64,000 bases of DNA from Bacteroidota bacterium. GTDB lineage: Bacteria > Bacteroidota > Rhodothermia > Rhodothermales > Bin80. The notes beneath the pieces are model-generated. The model made no database searches, had not been told where the DNA came from, and was given only the letters and a program-made list of their open reading frames with translations. Made by a program: the position numbers and the translations under genes. Positions 26,717 through 36,189 of the stretch are shown piece by piece (position 1 is the first letter of the stretch; the number at the start of each line of letters is the position of its first letter). The DNA lies in NCBI GenBank assembly GCA_026709065.1, contig JAPOTS010000040.1, positions 1-64,000 of the forward strand, read 5' to 3'.

Positions 26717-28360
26717 ATGTTCCGCTTGATGTGTCCCTTATTGTTTCTACTTGTAGTGCTACCACTGGTAAGCAGTACTGATGCACAGACACAAGAGACT
26801 TGGATTCCTTCCACATTTGAACCTGGAGCAAGTATAAATTTGTTCACTCAATGGCAAGGCATCCCATCAGAGGATGGTTTTTTGGTTGTCATACCAGTTG
26901 GCTGGGAATTCAATGAAGCAATCGCTGTGCGTCAGTCCTATAGCCATATAAATCTTGATGTAAAGCGTCTCTCTGAAGGAGAATTTCTGTTATCATCACC
27001 TCGGACTCTCGGGGGAAATTATGACCTGATCCTAAAGGTCACTACAGATTCTGGAAATATATTTGAACCTCAAGATGTCTCAATAGCACCAGCCATCAAG
27101 TCCGGAACAACCTATCTTCAACATCAAGGGTATCTTCGCTACGGTCAGTTACAAGCACGTGATAATTTTGATTACGGTAGAATCCTAGCATTTGATGGGC
27201 AAACCTCTCCTCTACATCTTCAATCGCAGTGGCTTGAGCGTCTTAATGAGGGGCATACCTTAGAGTGGTGGATTCAAACCACGACTCTTAATGCGGTTGT
27301 TCTCTCAACTTGGGATGGCTCTGACACGACTCCATACCCGATGGAATTTGTCCTTGATGCTCGTGGGCGCATGCGCTACTACCGTAAAACATTAGGGCAT
27401 CATGTCACACTGGTTACGCCATTTCCTGTGGCTGATGGGAACTGGCATCACATTGCACTGGTGAATAATCCAGAAACCAACTGGACGAAACTTTACCTCG
27501 ATGGTTTGATTGCGGATTCTTTACTGGATCCCTCAGCGACCCAATTCAATGACCCACAATCGCTGGCAATCGGAGGGTGCGACGGTTTAAAAAGGGGCAG
27601 TCTAAGTCAAAATTTTTCAGGAAATCTTGATAATATTAGATTGTGGAATTCCGTTCGTAATGTGACACAGATTCAAGCATCAATGGGACATTCCATTGAA
27701 GCTTCAGAGATGATTCAACTTGATTTTGAATCAATGGAGAGTGCCAGATATCTTCAGGAGTCAAATATCAGAGAGTATCTTGATGCTGGTGGACCGGTCA
27801 GCGAGCCACTTGAGTATAATTTTCGGGGAATTGTGTTTGATGAAGGAGTGATGCTTTCTTGGAGAAATACTATTTCAATAGCTTCATCGTTTCTTATTGA
27901 ACGCTCTGAGGATGGGCAGATTTTTGAGGAACTCGCAAGAATTAATAAATCCATTGATACAGATCAATGGTCATATACTGATTTCACACCTCCTGATCAA
28001 ATTGTGTTTTATCGATTAATTGAGAATTCACCTGGCAGGGCCTCACAATTGGCGGGGACAATTAAATTAGGGTTAGCTACAGAAGCCGCACCACCTGCGG
28101 TTGAAATCATCGGAAACTATCCCAACCCATTTAATCCAAGAACGGTTATATCTTATGAAGTCCGCGAGCCTCAGCCCTTGATGTTATCCATTGTAAATAT
28201 TTCGGGCCTCGAAATTGCCATTCTCTCCGATCGATTCCATGAATCAGGTATCTTTGAAGCTTTTTGGGACGGCACTGAGCTCCCCAGTGGGACTTACTTT
28301 ATACGATTACAGGGACGAGATGGAACTGTACATACTCGACAAATTTTACTTGCAAAATAA
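26717..28360 (+). CDS. Secreted LamG-domain protein with type IX-type sorting domain
   Basis: A 547-residue exported protein. The signal peptide is FRLMCPLLFLLVVLPLVSS plus TDAQ. A LamG/concanavalin-like domain is centred near residues 160-340 (LEWWIQTTTLNAVVLSTWDG, DGNWHHIALVNN, NLDNIRLWN). A fibronectin-like stretch follows (FLIERSEDGQIFEELARIN), then a C-terminal sorting domain with GNYPNPFNPRTVISYEV and GTYFIRLQ. The terminal domain is the kind recognised by the type IX secretion system. The adhesive or glycan-binding target is unknown. Confidence 0.82.
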   Translation: MFRLMCPLLFLLVVLPLVSSTDAQTQETWIPSTFEPGASINLFTQWQGIPSEDGFLVVIPVGWEFNEAIAVRQSYSHINLDVKRLSEGEFLLSSPRTLGGNYDLILKVTTDSGNIFEPQDVSIAPAIKSGTTYLQHQGYLRYGQLQARDNFDYGRILAFDGQTSPLHLQSQWLERLNEGHTLEWWIQTTTLNAVVLSTWDGSDTTPYPMEFVLDARGRMRYYRKTLGHHVTLVTPFPVADGNWHHIALVNNPETNWTKLYLDGLIADSLLDPSATQFNDPQSLAIGGCDGLKRGSLSQNFSGNLDNIRLWNSVRNVTQIQASMGHSIEASEMIQLDFESMESARYLQESNIREYLDAGGPVSEPLEYNFRGIVFDEGVMLSWRNTISIASSFLIERSEDGQIFEELARINKSIDTDQWSYTDFTPPDQIVFYRLIENSPGRASQLAGTIKLGLATEAAPPAVEIIGNYPNPFNPRTVISYEVREPQPLMLSIVNISGLEIAILSDRFHESGIFEAFWDGTELPSGTYFIRLQGRDGTVHTRQILLAK

Positions 28361-28362
28361 CC

Positions 28363-29049
28363 ATGAATATTACATATTTTGGACACTCAGCATTTCAGGT
28401 TGATACCTCTGGTAAAACGCTACTTTTTGATCCATTTATTACGAGTAATCCTCTGGCGGAGGAGGTGATCTCGGTGGATGCACTCCACCCAGATGTGATC
28501 ATTTTGACACATGCACATTTTGATCATTGGGGAGATACGATGGAGATAGCACGCCAAAGTGAGGCCTTGATAGTTTCGAATCATGAAATCAGCCAGTATA
28601 TCCAGAGGCAGGGGTATGAAAATGTGCTGTCAATGAATATTGGAGGTTCCGTTGAGTTTGAGTGGGGAAAACTGATGATGACTTATGCAAGGCATTCGTC
28701 CTCTTTTTCGGATGGAACATATGGTGGCACTGCGAACGGTTATCTTCTGTATTCTGAGGGGAAGTGTGTGTACAACTCAGGTGATACGGATGTCTTTTTT
28801 GAAATGCAATGGATTGGAGAAAATAATGAGATTGATCTTGCACTGCTTCCAATTGGCGACCTGTTTACGATGGGATTGGTCGGATCTATCAATGCAGTAA
28901 AGCTACTTGAACCCAAACTGACAATTCCAATTCATTACAATACATTTCCACCGATTGCAGTGGAAACTAAGAGGTGGTTAGAGATGATGGAAGCCGGACA
29001 GTACAGTGGTAAGGTCTTAAAACCAGGAGAGTCGTTAGAGTTGAATTAG
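28363..29049 (+). CDS. UPF0173-type metal-dependent hydrolase
   Basis: A 228-residue metallo-beta-lactamase-fold enzyme of the UlaG-like/UPF0173 family. It begins NITYFGHSAFQ, with metal ligands in THAHFDHWGD, a GTANGYLLYSEG strand, a metal-bridging Asp in NSGDTDVF, and the distal His in IPIHYNTFPPI. All ligands are intact. Substrates for this family are not established. It starts three bases after the LamG gene and six before the phosphatase gene, and may share a transcript with the latter. Confidence 0.9.
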   Translation: MNITYFGHSAFQVDTSGKTLLFDPFITSNPLAEEVISVDALHPDVIILTHAHFDHWGDTMEIARQSEALIVSNHEISQYIQRQGYENVLSMNIGGSVEFEWGKLMMTYARHSSSFSDGTYGGTANGYLLYSEGKCVYNSGDTDVFFEMQWIGENNEIDLALLPIGDLFTMGLVGSINAVKLLEPKLTIPIHYNTFPPIAVETKRWLEMMEAGQYSGKVLKPGESLELN

Positions 29050-29054
29050 AGTAT

Positions 29055-30740
29055 ATGCAGGATGTAACCCCGAAGGTTGAGCAATCGCAGAGACAAGATT
29101 TACAGGCGCTATTTCAGACCAGTCAGGTTATCAGTGGCTCCTTGGAGTTATATTCTATCTTTAACAACTTATTGCTCACCACAATGGGAAAGCTCCTCGT
29201 CTCAAAGGGGCTCGCTCTGCTTTATGATCAGCAGCATCTTCATTGGCATGTCGCATTGGCAAAAGGAGTCTCTACGATTGAAGAGGGGGCATCGCTTGAA
29301 TTACCTGAGCTCACTTCTGGTGCTTTAATTGCGGGTAAAGAGTTACCAGAAAAACTTCATTCAATTGGAATGCATTTGCTCTTCCCATTGCGTGATGATC
29401 AATCCACTATAGGTGCAATTGCTCTTGGCAAGAAGGTCACTGGTGGAGCGTTTGAGGAAGACGAACTCCAGTTTGTGCAGTCGCTGGTAAATATGTCTTC
29501 TACATCAGTTCGTAATTCCTTGATCATGGACGAGTTGCGTCAAACAAATATTGATTTAGATAGCACCGTTCGGCAACTCAATACCCTCTTTGAATTATCG
29601 ACAGAATTCAACAAGACAGTCGATCGTGCACATGTCCTTAAGATTTTCTCTTTTGCGCTGATGGGCCAGATGGTAGTCCAAAAATATTTGTTTTATTTAA
29701 GGCGACCAGATCATTCATTTGAACTCGTTTCAGGCAATGAAAGTAACTTACTGGGTTTACCTCAGGAGTTTCTTATAGGGATTGAGGACTTAGTGTTATC
29801 ATCGTCGGAGAATATTCTTGAAAAGCATGGCATTGTCCTTGCACTTCCGATCCGTCAACAAGATATCGTGCACGGAGTTCTCTGTCTTGGACCAAAGCCT
29901 GATGCTTCAATTTATGATCAAAAAGATATTGAATTTCTCTATGCGCTTGGAAGCCTAGCGGTAACATCAATTCAAAATGTGGAGCTTATTGAGTCAAGAA
30001 TCGCAAAACAGAGGATGGAAGAAGAGTTGCGTACGGCCCGCGATATTCAGAGGAGATTGCTTCCAGACAAGATACCCGATATACCAGGCCTTGAAGTATC
30101 AACACTCTCACTCTCAAGCCGAGAGGTTGGCGGCGATTACTATGATGTTGCACTTCTCAACCGAGATCGAACGATGTTTATGATTGCGGATGTTACAGGC
30201 AAAGGGGTGCCAGCTGCTCTATTGATGTCAAGTATTCACGCCTGTACACATATTATGCTACCCATGCAGTTATCACTTCAAGAGGCCATTGAACATACCA
30301 ATCGTGTATTGTATGAGAACACCGATCCAGATATCTTTATTACCGCTTTTGCAGCAATTTATTATCCAGATAAATCTGTTTCATTTGTTAATGCAGGACA
30401 TGAACCGCCTTTGCTTGTCCGCGCAAATGGAAATATAGAGTATCTTCGTGAGGGAGGGACATTGCTTGGGATTTTACCTAATACCTCGTATGATTCTGGT
30501 GAAATTACATTATCATCAAATGATGTGATTGTGATGTTCACCGACGGAGTTACCGAAGCGATGGGTGAAGCTATGGAAGAATATTCGCCAGAGCGACTGG
30601 TGAGTCTCGTTAAAAGTAACTATCACATTTCAGCATCTGCATTGACTGAGTTAATTCAAAATGATATTCAAGATTTTACGGGCCCCGTTGAGACACTCAG
30701 TGATGATCGTACACTTATTGTCATCAAAGCGACCGCTTAA
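29055..30740 (+). CDS. GAF-domain PP2C-type (SpoIIE/RsbU) serine phosphatase
   Basis: A 561-residue signalling protein with one or two GAF sensor domains (residues about 15-160 and 180-320), a short coiled linker (QRMEEELRTARDIQRRLLPD), and a SpoIIE-type phosphatase domain. Metal-binding Asp residues are in GGDYYDV, FMIADVTGKGVPAAL and IVMFTDGVTEAM; NAGHEPPLLV is also typical. RsbU-like enzymes dephosphorylate anti-sigma-factor antagonists, but no partner is encoded nearby. The ligand sensed by the GAF domains is unknown. Confidence 0.9.
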   Translation: MQDVTPKVEQSQRQDLQALFQTSQVISGSLELYSIFNNLLLTTMGKLLVSKGLALLYDQQHLHWHVALAKGVSTIEEGASLELPELTSGALIAGKELPEKLHSIGMHLLFPLRDDQSTIGAIALGKKVTGGAFEEDELQFVQSLVNMSSTSVRNSLIMDELRQTNIDLDSTVRQLNTLFELSTEFNKTVDRAHVLKIFSFALMGQMVVQKYLFYLRRPDHSFELVSGNESNLLGLPQEFLIGIEDLVLSSSENILEKHGIVLALPIRQQDIVHGVLCLGPKPDASIYDQKDIEFLYALGSLAVTSIQNVELIESRIAKQRMEEELRTARDIQRRLLPDKIPDIPGLEVSTLSLSSREVGGDYYDVALLNRDRTMFMIADVTGKGVPAALLMSSIHACTHIMLPMQLSLQEAIEHTNRVLYENTDPDIFITAFAAIYYPDKSVSFVNAGHEPPLLVRANGNIEYLREGGTLLGILPNTSYDSGEITLSSNDVIVMFTDGVTEAMGEAMEEYSPERLVSLVKSNYHISASALTELIQNDIQDFTGPVETLSDDRTLIVIKATA

Positions 30741-30773
30741 CAGTTAACCATTATAATTAACAAAACCATTTAC

Positions 30774-31457
30774 ATGAAATTTTTTATTGACACTGCTGAT
30801 TTGGCTGAAATTCATGAAGCCAAAGACATGGGAGTATTAGATGGGGTTACGACAAACCCCTCGTTGATGCGAGTTGCATCTGAACGTGCTGGGAAGCCTC
30901 TAGATTTTTTTGATCATATCGCAAAGATCTGTAACCTCGTTTCTGGAGATGTTTCTGCTGAGGTGACGGCTGTTACCTTTGATGAAATTATGAAGCAGGG
31001 ACGAGAACTTGCTACCATTGCTGATAATGTGGTCGTAAAGGTTCCTTTAATACTCGACGGACTCAAAGCAATCAATGCTCTCTTACAGGAGGGTATCAGA
31101 TCTAACTGCACACTCTGCTTCTCTCCAACGCAGGCGCTATTGGCAGCAAAGGCGGGTGCGGCATACATTAGCCCCTTTATTGGGCGGGTAGATGATATTT
31201 CTTCAGATGGCATGAAGCTTGTGCAAGAGATCATTGAGATTTATACAATTTATGGCTATGAAACCGAAGTGCTTGCCGCCTCCATCCGTCATCCAATGCA
31301 TGTTTTAGAATCGGCATTGATGGGCGCACATGTGGCCACGATGCCGTTAGGTGTGATCAAAAAGCTTGTCTCTCATCCTCTCACAGATATTGGGCTCAAT
31401 AAGTTTATGTCTGACTGGGAGAAGTTTGAGCAGCAATCTGACACACCACAATCATAA
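30774..31457 (+). CDS. fsa: Transaldolase/fructose-6-phosphate aldolase (TalC/Fsa type)
   Basis: A 227-residue TIM-barrel aldolase. The N-terminal MKFFIDTADLAEI and DGVTTNPSLM match, and the Schiff-base lysine is in VVKVPLILDGLKAI (about K89). CTLCFSPTQALLAAKAGAAY and SPFIGRVDD are conserved in this short transaldolase subfamily. Whether it acts as transaldolase in the pentose phosphate pathway or as a fructose-6-phosphate aldolase cannot be decided by eye. The stop TAA overlaps the next start (TAATG). Confidence 0.93.
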   Translation: MKFFIDTADLAEIHEAKDMGVLDGVTTNPSLMRVASERAGKPLDFFDHIAKICNLVSGDVSAEVTAVTFDEIMKQGRELATIADNVVVKVPLILDGLKAINALLQEGIRSNCTLCFSPTQALLAAKAGAAYISPFIGRVDDISSDGMKLVQEIIEIYTIYGYETEVLAASIRHPMHVLESALMGAHVATMPLGVIKKLVSHPLTDIGLNKFMSDWEKFEQQSDTPQS

Positions 31458-32821
31458 TGGAGTTTATTTCGCTTGGAAGAGACAATGATATTGGAGCAAG
31501 CTGTCACTATCTTAGAGTGGGTAATGTAGGGATTACTTTGGATGCCGGTGCTGATCCCAATGAGGAGGGACCTCGGTCATTACCTGATTTTACTCCAATT
31601 CTAAATCGTAGAGTTGATCATGTGATGATCACTCATGCTCATCATGATCACATTGGGGGGCTTCCAGCAGTGAATGCGAATTGGCCCATGGCGCGCTTAC
31701 ATCTTACCCATGCATCAAAGACTTTAACAACCTTGATGTTGTATGCGTCTGCTCGTCTTCAGCGCCGAAAGTTTTATGAGGGTTCATCACCGTATCGTCC
31801 GTTATTTGAAGATGAGGACTTGGATGATATCTTTGACATGTATCATTCACATGACTTTAATCAGCGAATCAATTTAGGATCTGGTGGGACGCATGCTGAA
31901 TTCATTTATTCTGGTCACTTGCTTGGTGCAGCGGGGGTATTGTTGACCACTGATGACAATCGGAAAGTCTTCTATACTAGCGACACGCGTTCTGAGGATC
32001 AAACAATTATACCAGGTGGACAGTATCCATCTTCTCCTGTGGATGTATTGATTATGGAATCCACATTGGGTGCAGATCCAGTCGCGGAACAGGTGACGCG
32101 TTCGGAGGAAGAGATTCGCTTTGCTGAGCGGCTTAAAGCGGTTCTAGATCGGGGAGGATCGGTACTCATTCCGGTATTTATGCTGGGCCGTGCCCAAGAA
32201 ATTCTGGCGTTATTAGGACGCTTCAAGGCGAAAAAATTAATTGATCCAGAGACCCCAATTTACTCTGCGGGTGGATTGCGTGAGGTGTCCAAGATCTATG
32301 ATGACTATCGTGAATCTTCGCCACGAATAGATCCTGATTTCAGGGTATATTCGGTTGAGCAGAGACGATTTCCCAGAACTCATAAGGCTCGGGCGAGGGC
32401 ATTAAATCAGCCTGGAATTCATGTATTAGCGAGTGGGATGATGATAGAAAATACGTTATCTCATCTGATCGCCATGGAGTTGTTAGAACATGAGCAACAT
32501 GCCATCTTTTTTGTTGGATTTGCAAAAGATGATCTACCTGCAGGTCGGCTTATTCATGCAGCGCAGAGTGGAGCAGAGGGCATTATCCTTGATAGTCGGC
32601 GTGGGATGCAGACGATTAACTGTGAGGTGGATCGATTTCGTTTCAGTGGACACGCTCATCGAAGGGAGTTGCTTGAGATTGCCTCAGGGCTTGCGCCCAG
32701 TACAATTATCTTGGTTCATGGCCAGACAGAGGCCAAAAGATGGCTTAAAGAGGCTCTTTACAAGGAGTGTCCCAACGCACAAATTCTTACACCAAGTCAG
32801 GGAGAGTTAGTGAAGGTCTAA
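31457..32821 (+). CDS. Beta-CASP metallo-beta-lactamase ribonuclease-like protein
   Basis: A 454-residue MBL-fold nuclease. The metal motif is ITHAHHDHIGG (about residues 55-65), with YSGHLLGAAGVLL and YTSDTRS further on. The beta-CASP part carries PVFMLGRAQEILALLG and a distal His in FSGHAHRRELLE, ending in ILVHGQTEAKRWL. This is the layout of RNA-processing exonucleases of the KH-less YSH1/CPSF73-like bacterial type. Coupled translation with the aldolase gene is suggested by the one-base overlap. A hairpin follows at 32886. Confidence 0.9.
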   Translation: MEFISLGRDNDIGASCHYLRVGNVGITLDAGADPNEEGPRSLPDFTPILNRRVDHVMITHAHHDHIGGLPAVNANWPMARLHLTHASKTLTTLMLYASARLQRRKFYEGSSPYRPLFEDEDLDDIFDMYHSHDFNQRINLGSGGTHAEFIYSGHLLGAAGVLLTTDDNRKVFYTSDTRSEDQTIIPGGQYPSSPVDVLIMESTLGADPVAEQVTRSEEEIRFAERLKAVLDRGGSVLIPVFMLGRAQEILALLGRFKAKKLIDPETPIYSAGGLREVSKIYDDYRESSPRIDPDFRVYSVEQRRFPRTHKARARALNQPGIHVLASGMMIENTLSHLIAMELLEHEQHAIFFVGFAKDDLPAGRLIHAAQSGAEGIILDSRRGMQTINCEVDRFRFSGHAHRRELLEIASGLAPSTIILVHGQTEAKRWLKEALYKECPNAQILTPSQGELVKV

Positions 32822-32885
32822 AGAATTGATGTTATCGAAAAACAGAATTGGAATCGCCAAAAATGTCGCGGTCCATTCGGTGGGG

Positions 32886-32909
32886 AAGTGGCTTTTCAAG
32901 GTGCCACTT
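32886..32909 (+). terminator. Probable intrinsic terminator
   Basis: AAGTGGC (32886-32892) pairs with GCCACTT (32903-32909) and is followed by ATTTTCC. It lies 65 bases after the last gene of the rightward run, before the convergent ABC operon. The T tract is short, so confidence is moderate. Confidence 0.4.
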
Positions 32910-33053
32910 ATTTTCCTTGGCAAAGACGCTCTTTAGATCAATATAGTATAATCAGGTCTTAGTTTTTAGATATTCTTATCTCAATCTTTCTAAATATTCT
33001 TCGGACGTATTCCCTCATAGAAGGATGATATTATAAGCGCCTCTTATTCAAAA

Positions 33054-33878
33054 TTAGTTTCTTGCTTCACCTCTGCGCTGTAACCATCCCACTGTGAGAA
33101 GTAGAAGCATTGCAAACACAATCAGAAATGTTGCGACGGCTAAGATTGCAGGGCTTATCTGCTCTCTGATTCCTGCCCACATCTGACGGGGAATCGTACG
33201 CTGGTCAATACCCCCCATGAATAAAATCACAACGACCTCATCAAATGATGTAGCAAATGCGAATAGACTACCAGACAGTACGCCAGGGGCAATTAACGGA
33301 AATTGAACTCGACGAAAGATTGTCCACGGGCCCGCACCCAAACTTGCAGCAGCATTATTAAATGTAGTATCATAGGAGGCAAGCGTTGCCGTGACGGTAA
33401 CCACAACAAAAGGAACCCCTAAGACGGTGTGAGCCAAAATGATACTGAGATGCGTCTGACCCAAGCCAAGCCCAGAATAGAAGAAGAACATGCCTGCCGC
33501 GGCAATGATCACTGGCGTAATCATGGGGGAAATGATGATTCCCATGATGGCACGCCGTCCTGGGATCGCTGAACTCGCAAGTCCTAACGCAGCCAGTGTG
33601 CCTAAGATAGTTGCAAGAATTGTTGCACTGATGCCGATCACAAGGCTATTGATTAAACTCTTGATCCAAGCCTCGCTGGTAATGATTTCACGATACCACC
33701 TTAGTGACCAGGCCTCTGGATCCAATCGTAGCATGCCTTCGGTAAATGTGAAATAAGGCTCTGCGTTGAAACTTAATGGAACGATGACAATGATCGGTGC
33801 CATCAAAAATATAAATATTGATGCACAAATCACTAAATAGACAATACGCCCAACTCTTGGACGTTTGGATCTCATCAT
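33054..33878 (-). CDS. Spermidine/putrescine-type ABC transporter permease (PotC-like)
   Basis: A 274-residue inner-membrane permease with six predicted helices. The cytoplasmic EAA loop reads YDTTFNNAAASLGAGPWTIF and continues RRVQFPLIAPG, which docks on the ATPase. The end carries positively charged residues (LQRRGEARN). It overlaps the partner permease gene by 4 bases. Family members import polyamines or related small compounds. Confidence 0.9.
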   Translation of the reverse strand: MMRSKRPRVGRIVYLVICASIFIFLMAPIIVIVPLSFNAEPYFTFTEGMLRLDPEAWSLRWYREIITSEAWIKSLINSLVIGISATILATILGTLAALGLASSAIPGRRAIMGIIISPMITPVIIAAAGMFFFYSGLGLGQTHLSIILAHTVLGVPFVVVTVTATLASYDTTFNNAAASLGAGPWTIFRRVQFPLIAPGVLSGSLFAFATSFDEVVVILFMGGIDQRTIPRQMWAGIREQISPAILAVATFLIVFAMLLLLTVGWLQRRGEARN

Positions 33879-35092
33879 CTTAAGCCAATTCTGTCAAGTC
33901 CAATGAGTCTATCATAGACGACGTAAAGAATTAGCACACCAATCAACAAAACGCCTCCCAATGCTGCTGCTAATCCCCAATTGAGGGAGGTCTGCATATG
34001 ATAGGCAATCATATTTGATATCAATTGTCCTTCACTACCGCCAACAAGTGCAGGTGTAATGTAATAGCCGATAGCAATGATGAATACAAGCAGTGATCCT
34101 GCTCCCACTCCTGGAAGAGATTGAGGCCAGTAGACTCGCAAAAAAGCTTGCACAGGTGTCGCTCCAAGTGACGCGGCAGCATTCATATGGGTTGGAGGGA
34201 TCCCGCGCATCACAGAGTAGAGAGGCAAGACCATGAATGGTAACAGCACATGCGTCATAGCGACGATCGTGCCTGTCATATTGTAGATCATCGCTAAGCG
34301 CCCATCTTCGGTAATTAATCCAATCAAAACAAAAAGATCATTCAGAACTCCTTGGGTTTGAAGCAATACGATCCATGAAGTGGTTCGCACAAGAAGTGAA
34401 GTCCAAAATGGGATTAAAACTAAAATTAATAGCAAGTTTGCACGGCTAGGTGGAGAATTGGCAATGAGATGTGCGATAGGGTATCCAAGAATCAAACAGA
34501 GTAATGTGATGATTCCACTGACAAGTAGAGTCCGCAAAAACAATTTGATGTAGATACGCCTCTCTTCTGGTTGTTGACCAATAGAGCCATCCGATAGAAC
34601 CTGAAGATCCATAGCATTCCAATAATGGCGGGCTGTGAAGCGCTGACCAGTAAGTTTGATTGCATTCCAAGTAGATAGATCGGCCCATACAGAATCAATT
34701 GAGATCATTGATTCACGCGTTGCCTCTATTGGTTGAGAATGTAGCTCCCGAGCCGTACGAGTGACTGCACTACGAAATCCACTCTGAACACGATTAATTC
34801 TTCCAGCAATTTGGCCGAGTGTCCGCTCCGACGAGGCCTGTTTTATTTCTTCTGCCAAAGTGATATAAATTGATTCATTCGGAAGCTGTTGGCCATCCCA
34901 CTCTTCAAGTAATGTAAGCGTTTGAGGCAGTGTATCCGCAACCACTGGGTCGTGTATACTGCGCATTAACATCGTCCCCAAAGGAGTAACAAACGTTACT
35001 CCAACGAAGATCACAAGTGGAGCGACAAGCCCTAAGGCTCTGAGTTGTGATCGTCTTACAGCCCCACTAGACGATGTTAGAGGGCTAGCCAT
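33875..35092 (-). CDS. Spermidine/putrescine-type ABC transporter permease (PotB-like)
   Basis: A 405-residue permease, longer than E. coli PotB. A large hydrophilic loop of roughly 130 residues lies between the first helix (LGLVAPLVIFVGVTFVTPLG) and the second (GIITLLCLILGYPIAHLI). This extended loop is common in the group of PotB homologues outside enterobacteria. The EAA loop is MNAAASLGATPVQAFLRVYW-like text. It overlaps the binding-protein gene by 16 bases and potC by 4. Confidence 0.9.
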   Translation of the reverse strand: MASPLTSSSGAVRRSQLRALGLVAPLVIFVGVTFVTPLGTMLMRSIHDPVVADTLPQTLTLLEEWDGQQLPNESIYITLAEEIKQASSERTLGQIAGRINRVQSGFRSAVTRTARELHSQPIEATRESMISIDSVWADLSTWNAIKLTGQRFTARHYWNAMDLQVLSDGSIGQQPEERRIYIKLFLRTLLVSGIITLLCLILGYPIAHLIANSPPSRANLLLILVLIPFWTSLLVRTTSWIVLLQTQGVLNDLFVLIGLITEDGRLAMIYNMTGTIVAMTHVLLPFMVLPLYSVMRGIPPTHMNAAASLGATPVQAFLRVYWPQSLPGVGAGSLLVFIIAIGYYITPALVGGSEGQLISNMIAYHMQTSLNWGLAAALGGVLLIGVLILYVVYDRLIGLDRIGLR

Positions 35093-36177
35093 GCGCTAAA
35101 CCGCTCGTTCATGTCATCTTGATTGTCGACCCACCATTTCCAGTCATATTGCAAAGCATTTGCTACATTGGCAGGACTCGCTGGCAGATGAGGTTCCATC
35201 TCAACACCAGCCACAATATGAGTATTGACTAATGCCATTCCCGATTTTCGTGCAGGAGAATAAGATATTCGACTAGAAATTCGTGATAAGGATTCTGCAC
35301 TAGTTGCAAACGATATATAGTCTAATGCATCTTGAAGTCGAGGCGTATCTTTCACAATGCCAATCTGTCCAATATCTAATAGTTGACCATCCCATACGAT
35401 CACAAATGGTTGTTGCTCAAGAATTTGTGCATTGAAGATACGTCCATTGTAGGCCGTACTCATCACGACTTCACCGTCTGCAAGCATTTGAGGTGGTTGA
35501 GCACCAGCCTCCCACCAGATGACTTCATCCTTGATCGTATTAAGTTTTTCAAATGCTCGGTCAAGCCCTTCAGGTGTGCTCATCAGAGGATAAACTTCGT
35601 CTAACGGAACCCCATCAGCAATCAGGGCGAATTCAATATTCACTTGGGGAACTCGGCGCATGCCTCTGCGGCCTGGAAATTGCTCCAAGTCAAAAAAGTC
35701 TGCCATTGTAGAAGGGTTGATATCAGAAACATCGCTAATCGTATTTTCATTATAGGCATAAACAGTAGAATAATAGAGACTACCCACACCACATTCAGTC
35801 TGAACTTCTGGGGGGAAATCTTCAGAGGCGGGCGTTCCATCTGGACCATCGGGTAAGGAATTTATAGCGATGGGCTCCAATAGTCCTTCATCACATCCAC
35901 GGACTGCATCGGCGATTTCCAAGTCAACAATATCCCAGTGAATATTTCCTATTTCGACTTGGCCGCGAATTTGAGCGAGGCCGCCATTGTAGTCTTCAAC
36001 ATTAACGATAATTCCGGTTGAGTCGCTGAAGGGAATATTCACACCCTCATTGACGGCTTTTCCATATGAGCCACCCCAAGAAATCGCGGTAATTGAGCGT
36101 GGCTCTTCTGTTCCACACGACGATGAAAATAGGGTAAGTATCAATAAAATGGGTGTCAATTTAATGAGATGATTCAT
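35077..36177 (-). CDS. ABC transporter substrate-binding lipoprotein (PotD-like)
   Basis: A 366-residue solute-binding protein. The N-terminus has a lipoprotein signal (LILTLFSSSC, the Cys being the acylation site), then AISWGGSYGKAVNEGV and FSDSTGIIVNVEDYNGGLAQ, as in PotD/AfuA-type proteins. The ligand may be a polyamine or another small cation; family placement alone does not decide. It follows the ATPase gene after 12 bases in the same operon. Confidence 0.88.
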   Translation of the reverse strand: MNHLIKLTPILLILTLFSSSCGTEEPRSITAISWGGSYGKAVNEGVNIPFSDSTGIIVNVEDYNGGLAQIRGQVEIGNIHWDIVDLEIADAVRGCDEGLLEPIAINSLPDGPDGTPASEDFPPEVQTECGVGSLYYSTVYAYNENTISDVSDINPSTMADFFDLEQFPGRRGMRRVPQVNIEFALIADGVPLDEVYPLMSTPEGLDRAFEKLNTIKDEVIWWEAGAQPPQMLADGEVVMSTAYNGRIFNAQILEQQPFVIVWDGQLLDIGQIGIVKDTPRLQDALDYISFATSAESLSRISSRISYSPARKSGMALVNTHIVAGVEMEPHLPASPANVANALQYDWKWWVDNQDDMNERFSAWLAL

Positions 36178-36189
36178 GATAAAATAGGT